This document shows positions 48,279 through 58,548 of a stretch of 64,000 nt of DNA, in pieces. Location of the stretch: the NCBI GenBank assembly GCA_046330255.1, contig JAXLTC010000002.1, forward strand, positions 372,001-436,000, given 5' to 3'. The position numbers and the translations under genes were made by a program. This DNA comes from JBBSBL01 sp046330255 (GTDB lineage Bacteria > Actinomycetota > Thermoleophilia > Solirubrobacterales > Solirubrobacteraceae). Under the pieces are notes generated by a model that did not search any database, had not been told where the DNA came from, and worked only from the letters and a program-made list of their open reading frames with translations. Within the stretch, counting starts at the first letter, position 1. Each line of letters opens with the position of its first letter.

Positions 48279-50119
48279 GCGCGACCGCCCAGCCCACCGA
48301 CCGGCGCGCGTTCGCGCGCCCGCTGCGCGCCGCCGCGGTGCACCCCGAGGCCGTCGCGATCGCTTCGCTGGCGCTCGCGACCGTGCTGCTCGCCGGCCTG
48401 ACCTGGGCCACGTGGGGCGACCTGCGCCTGGACACCGGCTACGACCTCGTCGCTGCCCGGCGCGTTGCCGACGGCTCGCTGCCGTACGTCGACTACATGT
48501 ACAGCTACGGCCCGCTCGGGCCGCTCGTGCTCGGGGCCGCGTTCGCGATCGGCTCCCCCACGTTCGGCGTCGCCGCGGCGGTCGGGCTCGCGCTCGCGAT
48601 CGCGATCGTCGCGCTGACCTACGCCGTCGCCCGGCGGGTGGCGCCCCCGGCGGGGGCCGCCGCGGCCGGCCTGCTGGCGGCGACGGTCGCGTTCTCCAAC
48701 TCGGACATCTCGTTCGTGATGCCGCACACGCTGTCGGCGTCGCTCGGCTACGCGCTCGCGCTCGCGGCCGTCCTCATGCTCACGCGGCCGGCGGAGCCGG
48801 GCACGGGGCGCCGGCGGCTGGCGGCGGCGGGCGCCCTGCTCGGGCTCGTGACCCTGACCCGCCACGACCTCACGCTCGCCTGCTTCGCCGGGACGGCCGT
48901 GTGGCTGGCGATGCGCGCCTGGCAGGCGGGGGCGACCGGGCGCCGGGCAGCGCTCGGCGACGCGCTCGCGGTGGCCGGCCCCGCGCTCGCGATCCCGCTG
49001 GCCGTCTACGGCGCGTTCGCCGCGCAGGTCGGCCTGGGCACGCTGATCCACCAGAACCTGCTCGACGACGGCCTCATGCGGGAAACCGTGCGTCCGGTGT
49101 ACGACCGGCTCGCGCCGTTCACGCCCGGGAGCTTCGCGACGCTGCTCGGCCACCTCGCGGTCGCGCTCGCCGCGGCCGGCGCGCTGGCGGCAGCCGGGTG
49201 GGCGGTGCTCCGCGGCGGCGCGGCGCGCGCGATCGCGCTCGGCGTGATCGCGCTCGGCGCGATCGCGACGCTCGCGGTGCTCGCCGGGCGCCCGGACACC
49301 GTGCGCCACTACCTCCAGTGGGCCTACGCCTGGATCCCGGCCGGAGCGGCGCTCAGCGCCGTCGGCATCGTGGTGGCCGTGCGCCGCAACGCGCTGCGCT
49401 GGGACGCGAGCGCGCAGACCGCGCTGCTCTCCTCGATCATCGTGCTCGGGCTCTCCGCGGGCTCCTACGCCGAGTTCTGGCCCTACCCCAACCCGGGCTT
49501 CCCGCAGGACACCGGCTACTCGCTGCCGTTCGTCGCGATCCTGCTCGCGTGGCTCCTGTGCCTGGCGCTGCCGCTCGCCGCCGCGCGTCGGCGACGAGGC
49601 GACGGCGCGCCGGTCCTCCGCGCGCTCGGCGTGGCCGCGCTGGCGGGCCTGGGCCTCGTGAGCGCCGGGCTGGTCGTCCGCGACGCGCGGCTCGAGACGC
49701 TCGAGGTCCGCGGCCCCGGCGGGATGATGACCGCGCTGGGAGGCGATACCGCCTACCCGGCCGCGCTCGCGGCGATCGAGCGCCGCACGCGGCCGGGCGA
49801 CCCCGTGCTCCTGGCCCCGCAGCTGACCGCCCTCTACGTGCTGTCGGGGCGCCAGAACCCGCTGCGTCAGATCTCGCTGCTGCCCGGCGCGCTCGACGGG
49901 CCGCGTGACGAGGCCGCAGCGATCGCGCGGATGGGCGGCGTGCGCCTGGCGATCGTCGACCGCGACCCGCTGACGCGCTACCGAAGCGGTCCGTTCGGCA
50001 GCGGCTACGACCGCGCCGTCGGCGCATGGCTGAACCGCGACTTCGCCCGTGTCGAGACCCTGCGCGGGTCCGGCAGGCGATCCCCCACCCTCGATGTCTG
50101 GCTAAGGAGAGTGCAGTGA
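48275..50119 (+). CDS. Polytopic membrane protein, PMT/ArnT-like (possible GT-C transferase)
   Basis: A 614-residue protein with about 11-12 hydrophobic helices (first at 29-49; many Ala/Leu/Val runs to about 450) and a C-terminal soluble tail. LRLDTGYDLVAARRVADGSLPYVDYMYSYGPLGP near the N-terminus has the acidic loop after helix 1 found in GT-C sugar transferases that use polyprenyl-phosphate donors. The tail (RRTRPGDPVLLAPQLTALYVLSGRQNP ... RMGGVRLAIVDRDP) fits the periplasmic domain of such enzymes. It probably transfers a sugar outside the membrane. GTGA overlaps bind it to both neighbours. Confidence 0.75.
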   Translation: MSATAQPTDRRAFARPLRAAAVHPEAVAIASLALATVLLAGLTWATWGDLRLDTGYDLVAARRVADGSLPYVDYMYSYGPLGPLVLGAAFAIGSPTFGVAAAVGLALAIAIVALTYAVARRVAPPAGAAAAGLLAATVAFSNSDISFVMPHTLSASLGYALALAAVLMLTRPAEPGTGRRRLAAAGALLGLVTLTRHDLTLACFAGTAVWLAMRAWQAGATGRRAALGDALAVAGPALAIPLAVYGAFAAQVGLGTLIHQNLLDDGLMRETVRPVYDRLAPFTPGSFATLLGHLAVALAAAGALAAAGWAVLRGGAARAIALGVIALGAIATLAVLAGRPDTVRHYLQWAYAWIPAGAALSAVGIVVAVRRNALRWDASAQTALLSSIIVLGLSAGSYAEFWPYPNPGFPQDTGYSLPFVAILLAWLLCLALPLAAARRRRGDGAPVLRALGVAALAGLGLVSAGLVVRDARLETLEVRGPGGMMTALGGDTAYPAALAAIERRTRPGDPVLLAPQLTALYVLSGRQNPLRQISLLPGALDGPRDEAAAIARMGGVRLAIVDRDPLTRYRSGPFGSGYDRAVGAWLNRDFARVETLRGSGRRSPTLDVWLRRVQ

Positions 50120-51132
50120 CCGCATCAAGGAAGATCGGCATCACCGGAGCGGCCGGCTTCATCGGCTCGCACCTCAGCGACCGCCTGCTGGCCGACGGTC
50201 ACTCCGTGGTCGGGGTCGACGACCTCTCGCGCGGCTCCCTGGACAACCTCGCGGGCGCGCTCGCGCACGAGCGCTTCGAGTTCCACCGCCTCGACGTGCG
50301 CGACGAGGCGACGCTGCTGCACGTGTTCGAGGGCGCGGACGCGATCGTGCACCTCGCGGCGGAGAAGATCCCGCGCTACGGCGGGGCGCTGCGCACGCTC
50401 AACGCGAACGTCGCGGGCGCGCTGTCGGTCTACGAGGCCGGACTCGCGCTCGGCGCGCACGTCGTGGTCGCGTCGACCTCGGACGTGTACGGCAACGCCA
50501 CGCCGCCGTTCGCCGAGGACGCGAACCTGACGCTCGGCCCGCCCACCACGCGGCGCTGGGCCTACGCGGTCTCCAAGCTCTACGACGAGCACGTCGCGCT
50601 CGCGCTCGCCGCCGAGCGAGGCCTGCGCGTGACGATCCTGCGCCTGTTCGGCTCCTACGGGCCGCGCAACCACCCGAGCTGGTGGGGCGGGCCGCAGGCG
50701 GCGTTCATCGAGCGACTGCTGGACGGCGAGGTCATGGAACTGCACGGCGACGGTCGCCAGGTACGCACGTTCACCTACGTGAGCGACACGGTCGAGGGCT
50801 TCGTCCGCGCGCTCGAGCAGCCCGCGGCCGAAGGCGAGATCGTGAACCTCGGCGGCGACGAGCCGACGACGATCTTCCGCCTGGCCGCCGAGGTGCAGGC
50901 GGCGCTCGGCATCGCCGGCCCGCTGCGCATCTCCTACCTGCCCTACGAGCAGATCGGCGGCCGCTACCAGGACGTCCGCTGCCGCATCCCGGACACCCGC
51001 AAGGCGCACGAGCTGCTCGGCTTCCGGGCGACCGTGAGGCTCGACGAGGGCCTGGCCGAGACGGCCGCCTGGCACCGCGCCAGGCGCGAGGCGACCGCCG
51101 CGGGAACGGCCGAGGTCGTCGCGGAGGCATGA
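50116..51132 (+). CDS. NAD-dependent nucleotide-sugar epimerase/dehydratase
   Basis: A 338-residue extended-SDR enzyme. GITGAAGFIGSHLSDRLL (residues 8-25) binds NAD, and the catalytic Ser/Tyr-Lys are in VVASTSDVYGN and YAVSKLYDEH. ILRLFGSYGPRNHPSWWGG and HGDGRQVRTFTYVSDTVEGF are UDP-sugar epimerase/4,6-dehydratase blocks. It should prepare an activated sugar (for instance UDP-galactose or UDP-xylose type) for the operon's glycan; the substrate is not determined. The start is GTG 50116 with AAGGAGA eight bases before. It overlaps by 4 bp both upstream and downstream. Confidence 0.9.
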   Translation: MTASRKIGITGAAGFIGSHLSDRLLADGHSVVGVDDLSRGSLDNLAGALAHERFEFHRLDVRDEATLLHVFEGADAIVHLAAEKIPRYGGALRTLNANVAGALSVYEAGLALGAHVVVASTSDVYGNATPPFAEDANLTLGPPTTRRWAYAVSKLYDEHVALALAAERGLRVTILRLFGSYGPRNHPSWWGGPQAAFIERLLDGEVMELHGDGRQVRTFTYVSDTVEGFVRALEQPAAEGEIVNLGGDEPTTIFRLAAEVQAALGIAGPLRISYLPYEQIGGRYQDVRCRIPDTRKAHELLGFRATVRLDEGLAETAAWHRARREATAAGTAEVVAEA

Positions 51133-54100
51133 GTCCGGTGCGTCTTGCGATGCGGCGTTTGTGGCGTTTCGAGGCTGCTCTGTTGGCGGCGCTGGCTGTG
51201 TTGCTTATGGCCCCGTTTTTGGCTCGGGGTGCGACGACTGCGCCGGATGGGGTGAGCGCGATCGCGTTGGGCGGCAAGGTGTCGCTGGCGTGGCAGCCGG
51301 TGGGGGGTGCGATCAGCTACCGGGTGTATCGGGGGACGTCGGCGGGGTCGATCAACACGCAGGTCGGGACGTCGGCTACGCCGTCGTTCACGGACACGAC
51401 GGTCGCCAATGGGACCGGCTACTACTACGCGGTGCGTGCCGATGATGGGTCGCAGGGGCCGGCTTCGGAGCCGGTGGCGGCGACGCCGCGTGCGACGAGT
51501 TGCTCGGCGGGGAACGCGATCGTGCGCGAGAACTGCTTTCCGGGGTCTTCGTCCTATCCGTTGCAGAACCCGACTCGCGCGTACTCGGGCGGTATCGAGG
51601 GCTACGCGACCCAGGACAGCGTCGACCAGGGCGGCTCGATCGGCCTGAAGGTCAACACGGGCGAGGGCGTCCCCTACCACGTCGAGATCTACCGGGCGGG
51701 CTGGTATGGCGGCACCCGTGCGCGCTTGGTGTCGGTGTTGCCGAGCCGCAGCGGCGTGGCCCAGCCCAACTGCCAGGACGGCGACGGCAACACGGGCCTG
51801 CTCGATTGCTCCAATTGGTCGGTGACGGACAGGATCACGACCACCTCCGACTGGCCGACCGGCGTCTACTGGCTGCGGCTCGTGCGCGAGGACAACAACA
51901 CCGACAACGCGGTCATCTTCGTGGTCCGCGACGACGGCGACAACGGCAACCTGCTCTACCAGCTTCCGACCAACACCTACCAGGCCTACAACAACTACGG
52001 CAGCAAGTCGCTCTACACGTTCAACTCGAGCGGCTACACCACGGTCGCCGGGACTGCGCGCGCGGTCAAGGTGTCCTTCGACCGCCCCTACCAGCAGACG
52101 ATCACCGGCCAGAACAACTGGTTCCCGGAGGCCGATCAGGGCAACATCGCGTGGTTCGAGCGCCAGGGCTACTCGATCGACTACATCACCTCGACCGATC
52201 TGCAGACCAGCGGCTCGCAGTTGCTCAACCACCCCGTGTTCGTGTCCGGCGCGCACGACGAGTACTGGTCGCAGCAGATGCGCGACGCGACCACCAACGC
52301 GCGCGACAACGGCCATTCGATCTTCTGGCTCGGATCCAACCAGGTCTACTGGAAGACGCGCTCGGAGTCGAGTCCGTTCAGCGGTCAGGCCAACCGCGTG
52401 GAGGTCTGCTACAAGACGACGGAGTCCGGTCCCGCCGACCCCAGCGGCCAGCCGACCGGTACCTGGCGCGACCCGGCCGGCGCGAACGCGCCCGAGAACG
52501 CGCTCGTCGGCTCCCAGTACGTCGGCGATAACGACTACAACGACTTCCCGATGGTCGTCACCGCGGCCGAGGGCAAGAACCGCGCCTGGCGCCACACCTC
52601 GCTGGCCGACATGGCCCCGAACACCTCGCAGACGTTCGGGACCAACCTCGTCGGCTGGGAGTGGAACGACCGCGCCGCCAACGGCCAGGAGCCGCCGGGC
52701 GTCTCCTCGATCTTCTCCGCGCCCGTGAACGGCAACATCCTCCAGGACGCCGGCCGCGTCTACGCGCAGGGCAACGCGACCGGCACCGGCACCTACTACA
52801 AGGCCGCCAGCGGCGCGGTCGTCTTCTCGACCTCGACCAACAACTGGAGCCTCGGGCTGGCGCTCAACGGCTTCGGCCAGGGCGAGCCCAACACGTTCAT
52901 CAAGCAGGCGACCATCAACGTCCTCACGGACATGGGCGTCACGCCGACCACCGTCGAGCCCGGCCTCGTCGTCGACCCCACCGGCGCGCCCCAGATCACC
53001 AACCGCCTGCCCGCCCCGAGCGCGACCGGGGTCGGGATCGACAGCACGGTGCGCGTCACCTTCGACCGCGCGATCGACCCCTCCACGCTCACCTCCTCCA
53101 CCCTCAAGCTCACGCTCGCCGGAAACGCCGTCCCCGCCAGCATCTCCTGGGACGACACCACCAACACGGCCACGCTCACACCGACCGCCTCGATGGACCC
53201 GTCCGCCACCTATCAGGCGCAGGTCACGACCGGCGTGAAGAGCTGGTCCGGCGACGCGCTGGCATCGAACTCCACCTGGACATTCACCACCGGCACCGGC
53301 TCAGCCCCCCAAATCACGACCAAGGCCCCCACCGACGGAGCCAACGACGTGCCCGTGGGCGCAAGCGTCACCGCAACCTTCAGCCGCTCCATCGACCCCT
53401 CCACACTCACCAACCAAACCTTCAGCCTGACCGGGCCCGGCGGGCCGGTGGCGGCGACGCTCTCCTACGACGGTCCCACCCGGACCGCGGTGCTCGCCCC
53501 GAGCGCGCCGCTGTCGCCGGCGACGCAGTACTCGGCGACGATCACCACCGGCGTGCAGGCGCCCGACGGGACCGCGCTGTCCGTGCCCGTGACGTGGAGT
53601 TTCACGACCGGGGCCGCGGTCCAGATCACCTCGCGCTCGCCGGCGCCGCTGGCGACGAGCGTCTCGCCGTCGAGCCCTGTCCGGGTGACGTTCTCCAAGG
53701 ACCTGGATCCCACGACCGTGAACGGGACCAGCGTCTCGCTGACCGGCCCCGGCGGCGCCGTGCCCGCGAGCGTCACCTACGACGCGCCGACCAGGACCGC
53801 GATCCTCACGCCGAGCTCGCAGCTCGCGCTCGCCACCTCCTACACGGCGCACGTGACGCTCGGCATCAAGGCCGCGGACGGCGCGCCGCTGGACGCGGCA
53901 TCGGACTGGACGTTCACCACGAGCCTGACCGCGGCGGTTGGGCCGACGCTCGTGAGCCGTGATCCCGGGTCCGGCGCGACGGGCATCGGCCGCGACACCG
54001 ATGTGGGCGCGACGTTCGACCGCGCGCTGGACCCGGCGAGCGTGACCTCCTCCACGTTCGTGCTGCGCGACGCGGGCGGCTCGCCCGTGCCCGCCACGGT

Positions 54101-56186
54101 CAGCTACTCGGGCGGCGGCGCGATCAACCTGCACCCGACCGCGCCACTCGCCGGCAACACGACCTACACCGTCGACATCACGACCGGCCTGACCGCCGCC
54201 GACGGCACCCCGCTCGCGGCGCCGATCACCTGGAGCTTCACGACCGCGGCCTGCCCGTGCTCGCTGATGACCCCCACGCTCACCCCGGTGCTGACCAACC
54301 TCGACGTGCGCGACGGCCGATCCGGCAGCGGCCCGTGGAGCTACGAGCTCGGCACCAAGATCGCGGTCACCGACAACGTCCAGCTCAAGGCCCTCGCCTT
54401 CTACAAGGACGCGAACGAGACCGGCACCCACATCGGACGGCTCTGGACCGCAAGCGGCCAGCAACTCGCGCAGGTCACCTTCCAGAACGAGACCGCCACG
54501 GGCTGGCAGCGCCAGGACCTCTCCACCCCCGTCAACCTGACCCCGGGACAAACCTACGTCGTCTCCGTCGGACTGAACTCCCGCTTCGTCATGACCACCG
54601 GCGGGCTCTCCACCCAGCTCGTCAACGGCCCGCTCCAGAGCGTCACCGACGGCGCAAACGGCGTCTACGGCGCATCCGCCGGCACCTTCCCGACCAACAC
54701 CTACCAAACCTCCAACTACTTCATCGACGCCATCGTCGACTATCCGTCGCCCGCGCCGGCCGTCTCCGCCCGGACGCCGATCGACGGCGCCACCGGAGTC
54801 GACCGCTCCACCACCGTCACCGCGGACTTCGACCGCGACCTGGACCCGAGCACCGTCAACGGGACGAACGTCACGCTCACCGGCCCGGGCGGCCCGGTCT
54901 CGGCGTCGGTCTCCTACGACGGCTCTCTGCGGCGCGTGGTCCTGACGCCGAGCGCGACTCTGGCCGCCTCGACGACCTACACCGCGACGCTCACGACGGG
55001 CATCCAGTCCACCGGCCACACGCCGCTGGCCTCCAACGTGACCTGGTCGTTCACCACCCAGGGGCCGCCGCCGCAGGTGACGGCACGCACCCCGGCCGAC
55101 GGCGCGACGGGCGTCGATCGCTCGACGGCGGTGACCGCGGACCTCGATCGCGACCTCGACCCGGCGACCGTCAACGGGACCAACGTCACGCTGAGCGGCC
55201 CGGGCGGGCCGGTATCCGCGACGGTGACCTACGACGCCGGCGCACGGCGGATCACGCTGACCCCATCCGCGACGCTCGCGGCCTCGACCGCCTACACGGC
55301 GACGCTCACCACCGGCGTCAAGGCGGTCGACGGCGCCGCGCTCGCGTCGAACGTGACCTGGACGTTCACGACCCCGGGCCCGCCGCCGACGGTCACGGCG
55401 CGCACCCCCGCCGCCGGCGCGACGGGCGTCGACGTGGACAGCGGCGTGAGCGCCGACTTCGACCGCCCGCTCGACCAGTCGACCGTGACCGACTCCACCG
55501 CCACCCTGACCGGACCCGGCGGCGCGGTGCCCGCGAGCGTCTCCTATGACCCGGGCAACAACCGGATCACGATCCAGCCGAGCGGCGCGCTGAGCACGTC
55601 CACGACGTACACGGCGAGCCTGACGACCGGCATCAAGGCCGTCGACGGGGTCGCCCTCGGCTCGGACGTGACCTGGACGTTCACGACCGCGCCATGCCCG
55701 TGCTCGCTGTTCCCGGGCGACCCGACGCCGCCGCTCACCGGCCTGCCGGTGCAGGACGCGCGGCCGGGCGACGGCCCGTTCGGGTACGAGGTCGGCGTCA
55801 AGTTCACGGTGTCGGCGCCGGTGTCGCTGCGGGCGGTGCGCTTCTACAAGTCCGCGGGCGAGACCGGCTCGCACACCGCGACGCTGTGGGACTCCTCCGG
55901 CAACTCGCTCGCGACGGCCGCCTTCACGGGCGAGACCGCCTCGGGCTGGCAGCGCGCCGCGCTCTCCTCGCCGGTGGCGCTGACGCCGGGCCAGACCTAC
56001 GTCGTCTCGGTGGGGGTCAACAACCGCTACTCGATCGGCTACGGCGAGCTCGCGACCCAGGTCTCCAACGGGCCGCTCGCGACCGTCGCCGACGGCCAGA
56101 ACGGCGTCTTCGCGCTCAGCGCGGGCACGTTCCCGTCGAGCAGCTACAAGAGCTCCAACTACTACGTGGACCCGGAGGTGCGGTGA
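51129..56186 (+). CDS. Giant exported protein: FN3, N,N-dimethylformamidase-like domain, seven Big_5, two DUF4082
   Basis: A 1685-residue surface protein. A signal-like segment (RFEAALLAALAVLLMAPFLARG, about 13-35) is followed by an FN3 domain (about 38-120), then a long domain (about 150-610) resembling the C-terminal part of the beta subunit of N,N-dimethylformamidase, with GWYGGTRARLVSVLPS, YQLPTNTYQAYNNYGSKSLYTF and SGAHDEYWSQQMRDA. Seven Ig-like Big_5 repeats (each about 100 residues) follow, with DUF4082 domains after the fourth and seventh. No sortase signal is seen. Codon use changes along the gene. The ATG overlaps the epimerase stop, and the GTG of the flippase gene overlaps its own stop, placing it firmly within the glycan operon. 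Confidence 0.85.
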   Translation: MSPVRLAMRRLWRFEAALLAALAVLLMAPFLARGATTAPDGVSAIALGGKVSLAWQPVGGAISYRVYRGTSAGSINTQVGTSATPSFTDTTVANGTGYYYAVRADDGSQGPASEPVAATPRATSCSAGNAIVRENCFPGSSSYPLQNPTRAYSGGIEGYATQDSVDQGGSIGLKVNTGEGVPYHVEIYRAGWYGGTRARLVSVLPSRSGVAQPNCQDGDGNTGLLDCSNWSVTDRITTTSDWPTGVYWLRLVREDNNTDNAVIFVVRDDGDNGNLLYQLPTNTYQAYNNYGSKSLYTFNSSGYTTVAGTARAVKVSFDRPYQQTITGQNNWFPEADQGNIAWFERQGYSIDYITSTDLQTSGSQLLNHPVFVSGAHDEYWSQQMRDATTNARDNGHSIFWLGSNQVYWKTRSESSPFSGQANRVEVCYKTTESGPADPSGQPTGTWRDPAGANAPENALVGSQYVGDNDYNDFPMVVTAAEGKNRAWRHTSLADMAPNTSQTFGTNLVGWEWNDRAANGQEPPGVSSIFSAPVNGNILQDAGRVYAQGNATGTGTYYKAASGAVVFSTSTNNWSLGLALNGFGQGEPNTFIKQATINVLTDMGVTPTTVEPGLVVDPTGAPQITNRLPAPSATGVGIDSTVRVTFDRAIDPSTLTSSTLKLTLAGNAVPASISWDDTTNTATLTPTASMDPSATYQAQVTTGVKSWSGDALASNSTWTFTTGTGSAPQITTKAPTDGANDVPVGASVTATFSRSIDPSTLTNQTFSLTGPGGPVAATLSYDGPTRTAVLAPSAPLSPATQYSATITTGVQAPDGTALSVPVTWSFTTGAAVQITSRSPAPLATSVSPSSPVRVTFSKDLDPTTVNGTSVSLTGPGGAVPASVTYDAPTRTAILTPSSQLALATSYTAHVTLGIKAADGAPLDAASDWTFTTSLTAAVGPTLVSRDPGSGATGIGRDTDVGATFDRALDPASVTSSTFVLRDAGGSPVPATVSYSGGGAINLHPTAPLAGNTTYTVDITTGLTAADGTPLAAPITWSFTTAACPCSLMTPTLTPVLTNLDVRDGRSGSGPWSYELGTKIAVTDNVQLKALAFYKDANETGTHIGRLWTASGQQLAQVTFQNETATGWQRQDLSTPVNLTPGQTYVVSVGLNSRFVMTTGGLSTQLVNGPLQSVTDGANGVYGASAGTFPTNTYQTSNYFIDAIVDYPSPAPAVSARTPIDGATGVDRSTTVTADFDRDLDPSTVNGTNVTLTGPGGPVSASVSYDGSLRRVVLTPSATLAASTTYTATLTTGIQSTGHTPLASNVTWSFTTQGPPPQVTARTPADGATGVDRSTAVTADLDRDLDPATVNGTNVTLSGPGGPVSATVTYDAGARRITLTPSATLAASTAYTATLTTGVKAVDGAALASNVTWTFTTPGPPPTVTARTPAAGATGVDVDSGVSADFDRPLDQSTVTDSTATLTGPGGAVPASVSYDPGNNRITIQPSGALSTSTTYTASLTTGIKAVDGVALGSDVTWTFTTAPCPCSLFPGDPTPPLTGLPVQDARPGDGPFGYEVGVKFTVSAPVSLRAVRFYKSAGETGSHTATLWDSSGNSLATAAFTGETASGWQRAALSSPVALTPGQTYVVSVGVNNRYSIGYGELATQVSNGPLATVADGQNGVFALSAGTFPSSSYKSSNYYVDPEVR

Positions 56187-57574
56187 GGGCCCGGGCGGCG
56201 GCGTCCCCGCGCCCGGCGCGGGCCGCCGCCGCCGGTGAGCAGCTGCGAAACGCCGCTGCCGGACGCCGCGGAGCGCTGCTGCTCTCGGCGGGGACGATCG
56301 GGTCGGGGCTGCTCGCCTACGCGTTCAACGCGGTCGCCGCGCGCGCGCTCGGCGCCGACGCATACGGCCCGATCGCGCTGTTGTGGGCCGGCATGTTCCT
56401 GGTCGCGGTAGTCCTCTTCCGCCCGCTGGAGCAGACCCTCTCGCGCGCGATCGCCGAGCGGCGCGCCCAGGAGGTGGACTCGCGCGGCGCGCTGAGGTCC
56501 GTCGCGCGGATCGGAGTCGGCACCGCAGCGCTCGCGGCGATCGCCTGCCTGGCGCTGTGGGAGCCGATCACCGACCGGCTGTTCGACGGCAACGGGGCGC
56601 TGACCGTCGCGCTGGCGGCGGGCATCGTCGGCTACGCGGCCTCCTACCTGATGCGCGGGGTCCTGGGCGGGGTGCGCTGGTTCGGCGGTTACGGCACGCT
56701 GCTGCTCGCCGACGGGTCGGTGCGGCTCGCCCTCGCGCTCCCGCTCGTCGTCGTCGCCTCGCAGGATCTGGCGGCAGCGGCGGTCGCGCTCGCCGCCTTC
56801 GCCGGTGCCGCTGCGCCGCTCGTCGCCCCGCACTGGCGCGAGCGAGTGCGGCTGCGCGCCGCGCGCACCTCGCCGTTCGACGTCGGCGAGGCGGGGCGCT
56901 TCGCGCTGCCGGTCGGCGTGGTGGCCGCGGCCGATCAGGTCCTGCTCAGCGGCGGGCCGCTGCTCGTCGCGCTGACCGCGCCGGGCAACGCGACACGCGC
57001 CGCCGGGATCGTGTTCGCGGCGACGATGCTCGTTCGCGCACCCGCTTACCTCTTCCAGGGAGTGGCCGCCGCCCTGATGCCGAGCCTCACCACGCTCGAG
57101 GTGCTCGAGGACCGCGGGCGCTTCCGGCGCGCGCTGGGCCGCACGCTGGTCGCGCTCGGCGCCTTCTCCGCGCTGCTGGTGGTGGGCGTGGCCGCCGTCG
57201 GGCCGCACGCGATGGGTCTGCTGTACGGCACCGGGTTCTCGGCGGGGCGGGCCGACCTGATCGTGCTCGCGCTCGGCGTCGGCCTCTACCTGACCGGCGC
57301 GACGCTCTACCAGGCCGCGCTGGCACGGCGCCGTCAGGTCGCCTCCGCCGTGTCGTGGGCGCTCGCGGCCGCCGTCTTCGTCGTGGTCGAGCTTGCGCTG
57401 CCCGGCGGAGCGCTGCATCGCGTCGCGGTCGCGTTCGCGCTCGGTGCGCTGGTGCTGGCCGCCGGCTTCCTGCTGGTCGTAACGCCGCCGCGGCCCGTTC
57501 GGACAGTGGCGCGCCGCATCGCGGGCAGCCGTGCGGCGCTGGCCGGCTCGATCGAGGGAGATCCCGCACGGTGA
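56183..57574 (+). CDS. Wzx/MOP-superfamily polysaccharide flippase
   Basis: A 463-residue membrane protein with about 12-14 helices and the MATE/Wzx outline: LLLSAGTIGSGLLAYAFNAVAARALGADAYGPIALLW as helix 1-2 with the conserved small-residue pattern, and later paired halves ending in VALGAFSALLVVGVAAVGPHAMGLLYGTGF. It should move undecaprenyl-linked oligosaccharide to the outer face. GTG 56183 overlaps the giant protein stop, and its own stop overlaps the next GT2 start. Basic N- and C-termini point into the cytoplasm. Confidence 0.85.
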   Translation: MRARAAASPRPARAAAAGEQLRNAAAGRRGALLLSAGTIGSGLLAYAFNAVAARALGADAYGPIALLWAGMFLVAVVLFRPLEQTLSRAIAERRAQEVDSRGALRSVARIGVGTAALAAIACLALWEPITDRLFDGNGALTVALAAGIVGYAASYLMRGVLGGVRWFGGYGTLLLADGSVRLALALPLVVVASQDLAAAAVALAAFAGAAAPLVAPHWRERVRLRAARTSPFDVGEAGRFALPVGVVAAADQVLLSGGPLLVALTAPGNATRAAGIVFAATMLVRAPAYLFQGVAAALMPSLTTLEVLEDRGRFRRALGRTLVALGAFSALLVVGVAAVGPHAMGLLYGTGFSAGRADLIVLALGVGLYLTGATLYQAALARRRQVASAVSWALAAAVFVVVELALPGGALHRVAVAFALGALVLAAGFLLVVTPPRPVRTVARRIAGSRAALAGSIEGDPAR

Positions 57575-58548
57575 GCGCGGCGGATCACCTCGCGGTGGAC
57601 GCTCCCCAAGGCGAGGCGGTTCCGCCGGCTCCGCTGGTTTCGGTCGTCATTCCCACGCGCAACGGGGCCGGGCGGATCGGAGGCGTGCTCGGCGCGCTGG
57701 AGCGCCAGACGCTGGACCGCCAGAGCTTCGAGGTGATCGTGGTCGACGACGGCTCGACCGACGGCACCGCCGCGCTCGCGGCCCGGCACGCCGGCGTGCG
57801 GGTCGTCCGCACTCCAGGCGCGGGCCAGCCGGCGGCGTCGAACCTCGGCATCCGCGCGGCGCGAGCGCCGCTGCTCGCGTTCACCGATGACGACACCGAC
57901 CCCGCCCCCGACTGGCTCGAGCGCGGTCTCGACTCCTTCGAGCGCGTGGGCGCGGACCTGATGGCGGGGCGCGTCGAGCTCACGACCGCCGATCCCCCGA
58001 CCACCGCCGAGCTGCTCGACGTGGGGCGCGGCTACCTCGACCAGGCGCGCAACGCGGCCGAGGGCTTCGGCGCGACCGCGAACCTCTGGACTCGGCGCGA
58101 GACGCTGCTCGCCCTCGGCGGCTTCAACGAGCACGCCGCATTCCAGACCCACGACCGCGACCTCGGCGATCGAGCGCGCGCCGCGGGGCTGCGCGTCGGC
58201 TATGCGGAGGGCGTGGTTGTCCGCCATCCCGCGCGGGCGGAGGCTCGCCAGCTGGCGCGAACCTGCTTCCGCCTGGCTCAGGGCACGGCATGGCTGGGCC
58301 GCCACGGCGCGGACCCGGTCGTGCGCGAGCGGCGGCCGCTGTGGCGCGGGCGTCGCGGATGGGTGCCGTGGCGGTCGATCTGGGGCCTCGACCGCATCCA
58401 GGCACGGGGCGGGGCGACCTCGGCGCGCGAGCGCGCCCGGCTGCGCGCCGCCCAGTTCGCCTGCGTCCAGGTCCCGCTCACGCTCGGCGGGCTGGTGGGC
58501 AGCCTCCGGGAGCGGCCACGGCCGTGGATCCCCCGCAAGAGCGCATAA
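57571..58548 (+). CDS. Glycosyltransferase family 2
   Basis: A 325-residue GT-A enzyme. VSVVIPTRNGAGRIGGVLGAL and FEVIVVDDGSTDGTAALAARH mark the nucleotide-binding half; LLAFTDDDTDPAPDWLE holds the DxD metal site, and THDRDLGDRARAAGLRVGY the acceptor-side catalytic acidic block (a D..D pattern in place of ED). It extends the surface glycan after initiation. The start is GTG 57571 in the flippase stop (GTGA). The last 25 bp overlap the next gene. Confidence 0.9.
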   Translation: MSAADHLAVDAPQGEAVPPAPLVSVVIPTRNGAGRIGGVLGALERQTLDRQSFEVIVVDDGSTDGTAALAARHAGVRVVRTPGAGQPAASNLGIRAARAPLLAFTDDDTDPAPDWLERGLDSFERVGADLMAGRVELTTADPPTTAELLDVGRGYLDQARNAAEGFGATANLWTRRETLLALGGFNEHAAFQTHDRDLGDRARAAGLRVGYAEGVVVRHPARAEARQLARTCFRLAQGTAWLGRHGADPVVRERRPLWRGRRGWVPWRSIWGLDRIQARGGATSARERARLRAAQFACVQVPLTLGGLVGSLRERPRPWIPRKSA

